Shown piece after piece: positions 12,976 through 25,121 of a stretch of DNA of 64,000 nt. Below the pieces are notes generated by a model. The model worked only from the letters and a program-made list of their open reading frames with translations, was not told the DNA's origin and searched no databases. The DNA lies in contig JAJEKV010000010.1 of assembly GCA_021234155.1 (NCBI GenBank), forward strand, positions 14,488,463-14,552,462, read 5' to 3'. Both the position numbers and the translations under genes were made by a program. Within the stretch, counting starts at the first letter, position 1, and every line of letters begins with the position of its first letter. The stretch is from Isoetes taiwanensis. Its lineage: Eukaryota > Streptophyta > Lycopodiopsida > Isoetales > Isoetaceae.

Positions 12976-14617
12976 GGTGACACAATCAAGTGATGGCCGA
13001 TAGAGGAACCTATCTCAACCAGAAGGAGCAAACTAGGCGACTAGGAAAAATATGAAAAAAGTGAACAGCGAGGAAAGGCAAAATAGAACAAGACAGCGAA
13101 TAAGCTAAACAAGGCAAAACAGCAATTGGGGTAAGCATAGACACTAACGGGGCCAAAAGAACAAAACAAAGGGATCGTTTCATCGGTACCATAATCCGCA
13201 TTTCGGATCGATGTCGAGGATCGGCGCGGATCATCGCGCTCGTCAAATAAATTTCCATCGGACGGCATTCCGCCAGCGTCAGGATCATCGGCATCGTCCA
13301 TCGTCGACAATAGCTCTTTCAAAGAGATTATAATGCTCGAAACGAACCATCGACGAATCAGATCAAGCCAATAAAGCTCCAGGATATAAAATCAGTCGGG
13401 AAAAATAAATAATAAAAGAATAATGAACTATAAAATATAGTGATAAAGACAAAAATAGGATGTATGGTTCGAAGAATTTGGTGTAATACAAAATACAAAT
13501 AAAGTCATGGATAATAGGATCATAGGGCTAAATTCATAAACATGATAGGTAGAGTAGCAGACGAGGAGTCAATGGGATCAAGGGGTAAAGCAAAAATGAA
13601 ATAAAGGCAAATAAGCGGTGGCATAAGAGGCACTACACAAAGGGTTAATGGGGGTCAAAGAGGATGGGTGAAGTACGGATAAGTGATGGAACCATGACAT
13701 ACTAAGGATGGAACAGGTGGAGCAAAAGGAAAGAAATATGGCACAAAATTAATGGGGTCAAAGAAGGAGAGCCGAGGCATAAGTGATGGAACAATGAGAT
13801 ACTAAAAGCAAAATAAGTGAAAATGCTTATGAATAGTTGAGGAAAGAAAAAGCATAATGGGATGTCGGTGAAAAGAAGGATTGTCAAAACAAGAGGAATG
13901 AGAAACAATGAAAAACTAAGGCAAAACATTTTAGTCTGATGGAACATGGATGAAACATTTAAAACAATAAATAATAAATGGAATAAACTATAGTTGATTA
14001 GGAACGGCTTATGGAATTTCTAAAGAATAAGTCGCTCGTCAGGCGCTCATCGGTTTTAATCGGGGATAAAGTGTCTTCGACAAAGATTAAAGGCAGTAAC
14101 AAAGAAAGGTCAAGATATAATAAAGTATGGAATAAACAACAAAGTTCGGGAACAAAACTCCATCATAATGAAAACTAAATTAAGAACCTAGAGGGCCGAA
14201 CAAATGCAACACGAAACCATGGAGAAAGAATATATGATGGGAAAGAACAAAAGGAACTAAGCGAGAATATGAGATGCTAACAAAGAAATACCTACAAGAA
14301 GGACGTATAAGCGAACATAAAGAAAGGACAAGAAAGAACTTAAGCCATAAATGGAACCGTCAAATTGAGCAAAGCTAAGGTGACGCAGAGACTGATGAGA
14401 CAAAGCGTCATAAATAAATTGAATGAATAATGACAAAGTTGGTAGTATAAGCCCGCAGAATAATTTCTATGAGATAAGACCACAAAAAACCAAAACCACG
14501 AAGCATATCTAGTAACCAACCATATAGAAACAAAGGAGCTAAAGAATAATGGGATGCGGATGGAGAAGAGATGCAAGCACGAGAGCGAGTGAATGCTTGA
14601 AGAGGGGGCTTTGTAAA
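12976..14617 (-). repeat. Spacer Y and arm X, minus orientation
   Basis: 12976-13180 is spacer Y inverted relative to 6400-6606, ending in the same TGATTGTGTC motif read on the minus strand. The arm then continues as the complement of X to GGCTTTGTAAATGG. About 13160-13335 is GC-richer and does not match the other arms. Confidence 0.65.
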
Positions 14618-15185
14618 TGGTGTCGACCGTTGACATTAACAACCAACACATAACTACCATTGACATTAATTAACACAACCATTGGGTCCAACACATTTTA
14701 ATTAATCCCCTTAAACCCCCTTTGGTTTGGGTGCATATTCACCGGTGACGTAGAGGCGTGAGAGCCCTCATAATTTATTTTGCGCATTATGAAATCCCAA
14801 CACCATATGGTATTGCAGCGAAATCTTATAGTATTTTAGAGAATCTTGTTATCACAGTGTAGCAAATTTTGTACTTGCATACCCCACAAGCGAGGAACTG
14901 CGTGCGGTGTAGATTAAGGGAATAAGGGTGGAATATGCCTATCCAGCGGCTCGTTGCCGGGTCACCCAGATGTGAATATGCGCCAGCTAAGAAGGATTTA
15001 GAGACCTGGCTAAATAATGTTGAGACAATAATTCGATGAAATCAACTCAATAATCAGACCCTCGTTAGTTGATGTATCAATAATTGATATATGTTAATTT
15101 GTTATGTGGGGTTTAATTTTTATATGTTGGATGTTAATGGTTTGTGTTGCAAAAAAGTTTTTGGCCTTGGGCCTTAAGAACGTCT
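14618..15185. mobile_element. Fold-back element copy E3
   Basis: It has the same arms as E1 and E2, with the outer end GTTTGTGTTGCAAAAAAGTTTTTGGCC at about 15130-15165. The left outer end is lost at the junction with arm X. Confidence 0.55.
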
Positions 15186-18100
15186 ACCCCCTCCCCGTTG
15201 AGACAAAAAATTTTAAATTCAAACGAGAAAAGCGAAGCGCACAAGGATCACGCATATTAAACAAAAGATACCAAGCAGGATGGCGTGCCAAGTGAACAAA
15301 TGTCAACTAATTCAACTATCTTGCTTGATGTGTGCATCACAATAGGATGAGGAAACCATCCTAAAACAAAAGCAAAAGAAAAAAGAGGGGCCGACACGGC
15401 CAGACGGGATAAAGAACTACCATGAAAAAGCCATAGGCAATATGAGGCTAACAAGATCCAATGGATCAATGAGAACAAATTGGTCCAAAGGATTAAGAAA
15501 AGCGAATGGAGCTAAAATATAGATGGACAATGGGTGCAAACAAGACGGTAGCAAAACCATATGGACCAATGAAAGAAGAAAGAACAAAGTCTTGATAAAG
15601 TCACACAAAAGAGAGTAACAAGGATGGACAACAAACCGGAAGTGAGAATCGAAGATAGAGAAAAAGACAAACCAACTTTATACAAGACATACAGAAGAAA
15701 GGGCCTCAACAAAGATGAAAAAAGTCAATGAGAACCAAGAATTGAACAAACCTAACAGCAAAACAAGATAGCAAAAATCGCTCGGAATAAACTGAAGAAG
15801 CAAAGCATATAGGGGACATGATAACGGATCAAAGAAGAGCAAAAGGCGTTGACAATATGAATACCGCGGGTGAAACGGTACCATCACGACAATAAGCAAA
15901 TCGGACTGTGCGCGAGATCGTGGATCATCCGCTTATGAATAAAAAGAGAACTAAGGGCAAATAAAGAGGAAAGCGAAAAGGAAAATTTACACAAAGAAGA
16001 ATAAAATTGTCAAAGAATTTCGATACATATGCGAGGGTCAACCCAGGACCAACACCAGCAGAAGAATCTTTAAAAAATGTCAAAGTGGAGATAAGGAATG
16101 CAAACCCACGATAATGTTATAGGGTAACCACCTTAAACTCAACAAGAGGCAGTGCAAAATCGTAGATGGCAGCCGAGCCCCAAAAGTAAAGAGGGATGGA
16201 GAAAATGAATGGCGCCATGGTTAGAGCAAATTGATATAATGATGCAATCGTGGATATGAGAATAATGAAAAAGCATGCGAAAGAAACAGAAATAATTACA
16301 GAACCAACAACCCTGAAGCTTGGAATCATCTGATGCGCAACAATTCCCAATTCCGCGCTTGAGCTGAAGTTGCCCACATTACAAATGGATACATCAAAAC
16401 AAGGAGGGGTCTGCGGAGATATGGCTTTTGGGAGATAATGGAGACATGCGTGGACGACGTCTAGCCAACCTACATAACAAGAAAGCACAACAGGATAAAT
16501 TGTCAATAAAGAGCATCTACTAACAATAATGAATTTTAAGATACCTAGTGTATACCGCATTATATAAAGCTCAAGACGCATTGCCATGAAACTTTGAAGC
16601 TAACAAATGTCGAAGAGGAGAAACCGCCTTTGCAAGGCTAAATTTGGACTAGGGGAACAAGCCCAGAGAATACGAGGCGTAAAAAGAGAATGCAGATAAT
16701 AAAGACCACGGTCAGAATATCGATAAATTAGATCCACAGAACTAAGCTGACTCCTCGTTTCAAAATTCGGTTTGCATGTATGGGTCGGCGGGCCCATGTG
16801 CCAACTAGGTGCGGCGTCATCGGTGTAAAGTCAAATCGAACTGCAGCTCGCCGGTGCAGTAAGACTAATCATGAAAAAAACAAAATTACAAAGGTACTCA
16901 ACAATAATAGTGAATTGTAGTGAAGATGGCGAGAGTGTCAGGTCGATCATAGCGAGAAACTCATCTGCGTAACATACAAATATTAGTAACACAAATGCCA
17001 TGAAAATCAATTATCAATATATATATGAAAAAGAAACTAAGAACAAATTAAGAACAACGTGGGATATTTCCAGGTGTTTAGCTCTTAGGACGAGATAACG
17101 CCAAAAAGCGAGCCGCTTTAAACATTACAACCTTTAACATTTATTTGTGAATCAAGAAAAAAGAGATAACAAAACTGAGGTCTGAGTATCCCAAGTCAGA
17201 AGCCCGGCAAGGAGCTGGTATCCCCAAGACAAGAAGCGTGGTCGGAAGCGGAAGCGGAAGTTTCTGAACGGAAGTGGTTGCATGTTAAAATTTCCATGGC
17301 CCAACCATTAGAGGCATGAAAGGTCTGGTTTAAGGAATGTGAAGGCCTTAAAGCACAAGCTAGGCGGCTATGATGGGGTGTGGGGACAAGCGATTTGGCG
17401 AGTTGATTATAAGCGGAGGACTTCTGTGAAAATGGAACAAGAACATATAGATACATTAGCGGATACAGTCGGGTGCAAAATCACCCTGTCGGGAATAACG
17501 GTGATTTTTAGAAGTCGAGAATCCGCCTGTCGAAGCGGTGATTTTTAGAATTTAGTGGTCTGAAAAGCACAAATGTTCACGGTCAGCGGTCATTAGTCGA
17601 GCAAATATGTGTATCCTAAAGGCCGTCAGCGTTAAGAAAGGTGCAAAGAACACTCCCCGGTATGAAGTGACCTGCAGCCGATTCCTTAAGGAGCCCGAGA
17701 AGACTTCATCAGAAGTAAGGCTGCGGAAACTTCGAAACACAATATTTCATATACAAAAACCATCCCCGAAGATAAAGGATAGTTTGAGAAATATGCTTTA
17801 GAAGACGAGGAGCGAGAGATGAATGACTCACGCCTAGTATCCACGACACGAATGCGCCGAATCATCAAAGAAGAATGGAAAAATGCTATAAATCCCAATA
17901 GCGGGGATAAAGCCTCCGTCGGCATCGAGTCCATGCCCAATAGGGCGATTTACATCAAACACCACGAAACAAGCGTAGCTAATCTAATACGATATGTTTA
18001 TAGAACAAAATCAGAAATAAATATGCTTGTAGGAATTAGAGGCCAAAGCACCGAGAGGGGCAAAGGCTGAGCACGGATAATCCGAGAAACTAAAGGCATA

Positions 18101-18678
18101 CTTGAAACACGAAAAAAACACAACCCACACCCGAAATACACATCGGAAAGATAGAGGTGCAACACAAATCCTGAGAACCGATCAACCAAGAGTGGGAAAA
18201 ACAAGATCTTGTCAGAGGAGCGAAAAGAAGGCATGGACATAGAAGAGACTACATAGAAAATGATCCATAAGAAACCCTGGCGAGGAGAGAAAGGAGAAGG
18301 GATGCTTGTAAAGCACGAATAAAGCGGAGAAAGAGGAAATCCATCGTGGATTCGCAAATCGAGGAGGGGCAGGTGCGTGACGAAGCATAAACTAAAATCA
18401 AGAAGCGGGAAGTAGATGCAATAGTACCGAGAAGGAAAGGACAATCCACAAAAGCGCCTACCATCATGTCGGACAAACCGGCTAAATCTATTCAAAAGCG
18501 CTAGAAAGAATAAGATTTTGTTAAGTGTCCGGAAAAGCAATAAAGCCAAAAAAGGGAAAAATGAATGGAGCTCAAGAGAAACGTAGATAAAGCTAAAAAG
18601 CGAAAGAAGCGATAAATAGGAATCTGAGAGCGTCCCCATCCAGGAATGGTTCTATTACTATCGCGATAGAACCGTGGC
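15186..18678 (-). repeat. Arm A, minus orientation (full copy)
   Basis: Inverted partner of 614-4138. The outermost bases contain the perfect 12-bp palindrome CTATCGCGATAG at 18658-18669. ORFs here are shadows of low-complexity sequence. Confidence 0.7.
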
Positions 18679-18679
18679 A

Positions 18680-21572
18680 TTATGTGTTATTATTTTCTAC
18701 TAGTCATATTTTAGTATTATACGTCGGCATTATAGTATCGAAACATTGCTTTCTGCATAAAACTTGTGAGATGGAATTCTGCGGCGTCATAAAATGCTTT
18801 GGATCGGCAAATTCAAAAGACTCTACTATTTTCTCAAAAGTACTTAGCTTTGCACACGGTAAAATAGGATTACTTGGAGCATCATCATGTATTAAATTTA
18901 ATATAAAAATTCAGCTTCCCTTTTATAATTAGACTCCTATAGATTCTTTGAATCACCCGCGATTATTTGTCGTTTATATTCAATCGCGGGTACAAAGGAA
19001 TATATCCATTGATGGTCCTCATTGAATTTGGAGGAGTTGTTTGCATTTGTATTTGAGTACACTTAAAAGCGAGGAGCATATAATAATTGACGGTGTGAAT
19101 CAATAATGAAGGGTTGTATGTGTTACCTTCTTCTTTAAAGCTGTATGATCTAAGGCAACATCCTCGAGGCTTCCAAAGTCGGCAAAGAGAGGCAAGAAGC
19201 TGGTTTTACAATTAAATCAAAGCGGTTTGTTTTCTTTCTTGGTCTTCAAAGTAGCGGTACGTGCATGATCTTTCAACTTTGGAATATGATATAATTTCTT
19301 AGCCACTACTTGATATAGCAAAAACATTGTTTGCTTGATTACATTTCCATTGTCGGGGGCTTCAACAAAAGTGAAACCGTGTATAGCTGAGTGAATGGGA
19401 CAGAGTGGAAGTGTCATCTATATTTTAATGAGAAAGCTGATTCGATTACCCATTCTGTTTGGAAAATGGAATAAACATATAACTAATATTCATTATTCGT
19501 GACATAACAAAAGAGCAAAAGTACCCATTATTGGAAAATGAATAAACATGTAACTAATATTAGATATTCACGGACATAACAAAACAAAAGAATATTTTCT
19601 AACTTAGGAAGAGGCAGTTTAGGCGATGACAAAAGCAACATATCATAAAGCTTACCGAAATATGCATCTGTGACACAACATTGCATGCAATGGCAACATG
19701 GACATTCGCGAGAATCACATGAATAAGTAGCGAGAACCGAATGAGCATATCTTTAAAACAAAACCCCGCGATGAATTGGTGGATGCGTTATAGCATATGT
19801 TCATAGCTCATAATTGAAAAGGAAGGGAAAGGCAAGCAGAAACAATGACATCATCTGACTACAAATATGCATCTGCGGCACAAACATTAGAGCAATGATA
19901 GCGGAGATTTGGAGAATCACATGAATAAATCGCGGGGAACGGATGAGTCATGAACAGAGCTGGAGTAGTTAGTGGCAATTCAAGTTTCACCGGTTGCATA
20001 AAATTATTTACTCTGATGGGAGGCTTAAAAGTCTCTAGAATAGAAGTTCATTCGAAGGTAAATGAGTTTCCACATTTGCAATTTCCTTAGTCTTATATTA
20101 CTAACAAGCACGTTCTTAGGATGTAAGATATGGTTGCAAATACTATACTAGTTATCAAGATGAAAGGTCTTCTTGAGAAAATGAAATCTGAGACGGTTTT
20201 CTTCTAGTCTGGATTATGTAGCTGCGGCATCGATTGTAATGACAGCAGTAACCAAGCCACTCCAAAATCATTCCTAGCGACATGTTGGCCGGGGGCAGAA
20301 GCAAAGCTGGTTAAAATCTTACATTGAATCAAAAGGCGTAGAAGAAACAAAAGACATAAGGGATGATGCGCCTCCACATGAAACAGCGAGACCCTAAGCG
20401 GAGATACTTTCGGACCATCAAGAACCTGCGCGAAAATAAAGGGTTAATTCAGAGAACAGTAAAGAACCAAGTAAGAAGCGGTACATGTGTGGCCGAAATC
20501 GCAATGCGAGGATTGAATGGAAGAGTATCTTGACCTTAGGCAACATGGCAAGCGGCAAAGAGAATGAGCGGGAGAAGCGATCAATACATCCACGAAGCAA
20601 CGAAACAAGGTGGCAAGAAAAGCATCGTTCCACTGCTTGTGATTCTTATTCATCGATTGGGCTGCAGTTACCGGTCGGAGAACATCATGATACTAGCATG
20701 GCCGGCCAGGTGCATTTACGAGGGAACAAAAGGGTTTTTAGCGATCATCAACATATACTAAGTATATTCCGGCCTTATACTGTTATATCCCACAAACCAT
20801 AAAAGCGAGGTTTGCCTAGAACAGCAAAATGCAAAAAAGAAATTTTATTAATGACTAGCCATAAGGTTCCCAAAAGATTATGTGGGCGGGTTTTCAATGG
20901 TTAGGGGTGGGGGTGGGTTGTTTTTATTGGGTTAAGGTGTATGTATTTACTTGATTGGATAAGTTGTCACATGGTTTGCAGAAATTAGAATTCGTCTTTT
21001 TTGTTATTTTGTGCTTATCGGTCCGGCTTTAAAGACTTTCGATCGAGCTGAAATTTGGTAGATAGCTACTATAATGAGACTCAAAGGGAGTAGCGATGGC
21101 GGCGAAGAGAGATGGTGGAGAAAGCTTGATGAGGTGGGGTGCGTGGCGGCGAGGAAGGAGGTTCCTGAGGCGGTAAGCTTGAAGCAGGAGGCGGTGAATG
21201 AGTAGGCTCGTAAAGAAACCCGATAAATTGGAGCTCGGCCCAGATCGCGATGACCAATTTGTTTGATACCGCGATGGTTTGCGTTTTATTAAGGTTTCAA
21301 TTCCCGCCCATTTCGATTCTTTGTTCCTTTAGAAATTTGTTTGTGCACAAGTGGTTTGGATTAAATTGGGTTTCCATTCCACGGCCCATTCGATTCTTGC
21401 TTAAGTTTAGATTCTTGCTTCTAGATTTGTTTGGTTACGCTTTGATCTATCCTTAGATTGAGCTGGCGTTGGCTATGCAGCTCTACATGTATTTATGCAT
21501 GTAGACGTGATCATTATAGAATTGCGAATGTAATGGTTTTGTAATTCAATGGTTGAGTTAAAAAAATATAAA
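18680..21572. other. Spacer with small duplications, no gene called
   Basis: A 10-bp inverted repeat lies at 18955-18991 (ACCCGCGATT / AATCGCGGGT). A 75-bp tandem duplication lies at about 19449-19595 (CCCATT..GGAAAATG..). A pair of ~93-base repeats (AAATATGCATCTG...) starts at 19658 and 19863. Short ORFs (for example 19217-19417 minus, 20485-20802 plus) have no recognised family. Confidence 0.45.
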
Positions 21573-21620
21573 TGTGATAAGGTATGTGATAAGGTATGTG
21601 ATAAGGTATGTGATAAGGCT
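21573..21620. repeat. 12-bp minisatellite, four copies
   Basis: TGTGATAAGGTA is repeated at 21573, 21585, 21597 and 21609, the last copy ending CT instead of TA. It lies in the upstream region of the F-box/kelch gene. Confidence 0.9.
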
Positions 21621-22259
21621 AGCCATTAAAATAAGGCTGGCGTAAACGGCCGCCGTCGGTGGATGCGGGCGGCAGAAAAGCAAAGCTTGCGTACCTTCCC
21701 TTTTTTCCAGTATTGCAGCGATCCTTATTTAAGTGGCAAATCCTACAATACAATCCGAAACTACGCTAGCTGGAAGGGGCACAAGCTTGCAAGTCGAGGC
21801 ATTTTTGAATCAAGTCGCTTTAGAGTACTAACGGTAAGAGGGATTTCAAATAGGTTGTTATGTGCATCATGTATGCCTTCAATTAGTTCACCTTGGTCTG
21901 ATCGACCTTCTTTTTTGGATTTTTGGGGGCCATGTTGATGGGGAAGCTTACAATGGTGCCAAAAGGGATTCTATATCACACTCCATTCCAAGTCATTGGA
22001 AACAAACAAGCTATATGATACCCACTACACTGTTGAAAGTTTCAAACATTTTGTTACTTATAGCCAGCACCGACAAATAATATGTTTTCTTATAGTGAAT
22101 GAATGAATGGCAGAAATCTCAATAACAAATTGAACCGTATTTCTGTCCGTTTTCTTGAATGTTTTGTACAAAGCCACTTATCAAAGACTTAATTGCCCTT
22201 TGAGGCTTAGCTTCTAGATTTAAGGAACAGAGCCTGAGAATAGTCGTCACCAAAGCAAA

Positions 22260-22314
22260 TTCTAGCAATCGTTTGCAACATAATAGCTTCTGTCTTTGTT
22301 TGCTATTCACACAG
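22260..22314 (+). other. Probable 3' splice site of a 5'UTR intron (kelch gene)
   Basis: A pyrimidine-rich tract (CTTCTGTCTTTGTTTGCTATT) is followed by CACACAG ending at 22314. If used, the upstream in-frame ATG at 22273 is intronic, which supports the ATG at 22366 as the start. The donor was not located. Confidence 0.5.
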
Positions 22315-22365
22315 AAGATCAAAGATTGTGATGTTTCTGACCGGTTTATCTGCTGGTTGCAAACT

Positions 22366-23439
22366 ATGAAGCCTACAAATACCCCTGTTAACTATGGTAG
22401 TGAGTACTCCAACTTAAGTCATAGTCTTGAGCTACTAATTCCAGGCCTTCCATTTGATCTTGGATACAAATGCCTATTAAGAGTTCCATTACTTTATCAT
22501 GCTCAGTTGAGAAGTGTATGTAGAAGCTGGTATGATGTGCTGGGGACCACTCAATTTTACAATGACCGTGTTTCTGAGAAGCTAGATGAGCACTGTTTAT
22601 ATGCTTATGCCAGAGACAGCAAGTACAACTCTTTCTGGTATGCATTTGATACCTACGTTAAGAAATGGTTTCGTCTCCCATCAATGCCTTCAAATGCACA
22701 CAGCAGAGCCGTTGGCCAACAATGTAAATCTGTAGGTGGAAAATTAATAGTATGTGGAGGTTGGCAAGGCAAGCCCCTCAATGATGTTATGATCTTTGAT
22801 CCAAAGACAAATTTTTGGAGAAGAGCTGCACCAATGCATACTTGCAGGGCTCACTTTGTAAGTGGAGTAATTCAGGGTTGCCTTTATGTTGCAGGTGGGA
22901 ATGATGGATGCCAACCACGTTCAAGATCAGCAGAATGCTATGATCCTCATGAAAATAAGTGGCATTTACTTCCGTTCTGTGAGAATGGGCTTTCTTTTTG
23001 CACAGGATTAACGCTTGATGATAAGCTTTTTATCAAAGCTCGTGGAGGGGTGCCAAAGGGAATTCAGGCTTTCTGCCCAGAAATGAATGCGTGGAGTGAG
23101 ATTGAAAGTCACATGATTGACCAACCTACATGGCAACATGTAGTTCTTCAAGACCAGCTTTATAGATTAGAAGCCTCTGCAAAAGGGTACATACTTGAGA
23201 AGTATGAACTGGAGAATGACAAATGGACATATTTAAAATATCTGGGGTATCTCTTCAAAGGACAACAAAAGGTTCAGGATATTGTGAGTTATAGAGATAA
23301 GATTTGCATAATCTCTGAAAACTTCAGTGTGGCTCTTATTGACCATAATGGAAACATGCGCATGCTTTATGAACAGTCTGTATCTGTTCAAGATAAGCTG
23401 GATGGAAAAGTTGTTAATTGCCATGTGTTACATGCATAG
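22366..23439 (+). CDS. F-box/kelch-repeat protein
   Basis: The 357-residue protein has an F-box at about residues 22-66 (IPGLPFDL...LRSVCRSW), which in this family binds SKP1 in an SCF ubiquitin ligase. Kelch repeats follow from about 110 to 290; the double glycines at 131-132 (GGW) and 177-178 (GGND), each followed by a Tyr/Phe-Asp-Pro and a Trp, are diagnostic. The kelch blades would recruit a substrate to be ubiquitinated. Length is normal for plant single-exon F-box/kelch proteins. I chose ATG 22366 because a likely splice acceptor at 22314 removes the earlier in-frame ATG (22273). A 13-codon upstream ORF (22331-22369) overlaps the start in another frame and could damp translation. The frame is intact, and codon use differs clearly from the repeat block upstream. 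The target is unknown. Confidence 0.88.
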   Translation: MKPTNTPVNYGSEYSNLSHSLELLIPGLPFDLGYKCLLRVPLLYHAQLRSVCRSWYDVLGTTQFYNDRVSEKLDEHCLYAYARDSKYNSFWYAFDTYVKKWFRLPSMPSNAHSRAVGQQCKSVGGKLIVCGGWQGKPLNDVMIFDPKTNFWRRAAPMHTCRAHFVSGVIQGCLYVAGGNDGCQPRSRSAECYDPHENKWHLLPFCENGLSFCTGLTLDDKLFIKARGGVPKGIQAFCPEMNAWSEIESHMIDQPTWQHVVLQDQLYRLEASAKGYILEKYELENDKWTYLKYLGYLFKGQQKVQDIVSYRDKICIISENFSVALIDHNGNMRMLYEQSVSVQDKLDGKVVNCHVLHA

Positions 23440-24223
23440 GGAATGTCTGCGGGTGCCAGCAGTATGAGACACATGAGGAACAGTGGCAGTAGTTTAAAGT
23501 TTTTATCAAATCACTGTCAAATATCAATTCAAATGGCTTGTATGTACTGGAAACAGGTCGGTATGCCTGGCAGATTGAGTGCCTGTGATGTTGCTGGAAA
23601 GAAGGGCAACTATAGAGGTGTTTACAGGTGCTTGGCCATTACCCCAGGTGCTTGTTCCATTTCTCAGGAGCCATTTTCTTCTTTTATGCAGATTTATTGG
23701 CAATGCATTTTGAGGGGTCTTTTCAAGTAAATTATACAAACTGAAATTGGCAGCACTTATCAATTTGGTGATTACTGCTTCAATCAGTTGGAATGAATTT
23801 TTGAAAGCACAGGCTCCTACTCTAGGCAGATAATGGAGAGGCAAATAAATAAGTGCAAGTAAAACCAAGGTTTTAATACAGCCTGCAATGTTGAGAGCAA
23901 GAAATCTTTAACATAAAGCAAGAATGAACAACCATTGCTACATGTTTTCTGTAAGGCAACTGGGGGTGATGATTTTGGTTTGCTAGTTTGATGGAGTGAC
24001 AGATTTGATGTCAAATACAGGATCCTAATCGTGCACCTCAGGACTTTCTTTTATATGGACATCAGTAGCTTGAACTTGAAATGTTTTAGTTATGAATGTC
24101 TTGAAATAAGATGCGTTTTGTTGTGATTCTTTCCCTTCATCTCTCTTGTATTCAATTAAAAATTGAGGGAAGTGTATAAATTTTGATAAATTTGTATGGT
24201 TTCTTGACCATTCTAAGTGGGAA
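23440..24223 (+). other. 3' region of the F-box/kelch gene
   Basis: No further gene is seen. AATAAA-like signals (for example near 23847) and an AT-rich stretch at 24150-24200 suggest the transcript ends here, but the exact end is not visible. Confidence 0.4.
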
Positions 24224-24273
24224 AATGTCTACTTAATCAATCTAGAGCAATGTCTACTTAATCAATCTAGAGC
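24224..24273. repeat. 25-bp direct duplication
   Basis: The unit AATGTCTACTTAATCAATCT plus AGAGC is present twice, head to tail, without mismatch (24224-24248, 24249-24273). Confidence 0.9.
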
Positions 24274-24690
24274 AAGCCCAGAGTTACTGAAACATGATTA
24301 TTGTGACAACAAACACAACTACTTCTACACTACTTATATTTCATGTCTTGATTGATCAAGAAGAACACTTTCAATGATTACTTCAACTTTATATTACATG
24401 AAGTTGAGAGCATTATCTTAAATATAGCGCTAAATATATGCTTCTCATCATTGAAATTGCATAAGATCATTCATGTAACCACTTAAAAAGTCATACCTAG
24501 TATTACCGTATTGTGATGCAACATTTTCATGTCAATTTACATTTTCCCTATAAGATATATAGATGTCAATTTACAGTAAGGATTTTTGCGAGCATTTTGC
24601 ATCACCAAATTGATGGGTGACTTCAATCTCGTTCGTAAATTTTTCTAGGAGTAGAATCTACATCAAATCTAGTCATTCAAGGCATTAGCT
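24274..24690. other. Intergenic, AT-rich
   Basis: Nothing recognisable: no ORF of note and no repeat seen. Confidence 0.4.
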
Positions 24691-24693
24691 TAA

Positions 24694-25118
24694 GGGTCTG
24701 GTCACATGATGCTGTCAACAGAGATTTTTCCCTGTTGCCAATAACGTTTTTTTTCTCGGGGTCACATCATCCTATCAGACTCAGGGTTCCACGTTTGAAG
24801 GAAATAATGGAAGCAAGAAACCTGTTTGTGATCGGGCAGAGGATTGCTGCCAAGTGCTATAAAATCATCCACCTGTCCCCATCTCTGAAATCGCAGAGGA
24901 TTGCTGCCAAGTGCTATAAAATCATCCACCTGTCCTCATCTCCGAAATCCCTGTTGACGGCAATGCTTCCAACCGATGCAGGAGCCCGCTGAACGGATTG
25001 CTATCAACAGGGTTTCTTCCCTGTCAAAATTTAGCTGTCAAAATTTAGCATGTGACCTCTTCGATTTCTATCATTGACGACATACGAACCCTGTTGACAG
25101 CATCATGTGACCGGACTC
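24694..25118. mobile_element. MITE, PIF/Harbinger (Tourist-like)
   Basis: Terminal inverted repeats of about 30 bp: left GGGTCTGGTCACATGATG.., right on the minus strand GAGTCCGGTCACATGATG.., both continuing CTGTCAACAG. The element is flanked by TAA on each side (24691-24693 and 25119-25121), the 3-bp target duplication typical of PIF/Harbinger. No transposase is encoded. It contains a ~57-bp tandem duplication (about 24837-24950) and a 14-bp duplication (CTGTCAAAATTTAG twice, 25021-25048). Confidence 0.8.
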
Positions 25119-25121
25119 TAA

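Larger units (their letters stand above)
610..18680. repeat. Giant nested inverted-repeat block (about 18 kb)
   Basis: Left end (about 614-650, TCTATTAGCGATAGCAATAGAAC) and right end (reverse strand of about 18655-18675, TCTATCGCGATAGTAATAGAAC) are inverted copies, and the similarity continues inward for kilobases. Order: arm A(+), fold-back E1, arm X(+), turn, X(-), C(-), spacer, E2, A(-) partial, C(+), X(+), turn, X(-), E3, A(-) full. Plus-strand composition changes from T-rich to A-rich at each turn. Anchors such as the stretch at 3065-3110 recur on the minus strand at about 10700-10750 and 16215-16260. The F/L/S-rich ORFs inside are low-complexity readings, not genes. Copies differ mainly by small indels and homopolymer length, so real element and assembly artefact are both possible. 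Confidence 0.75.
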
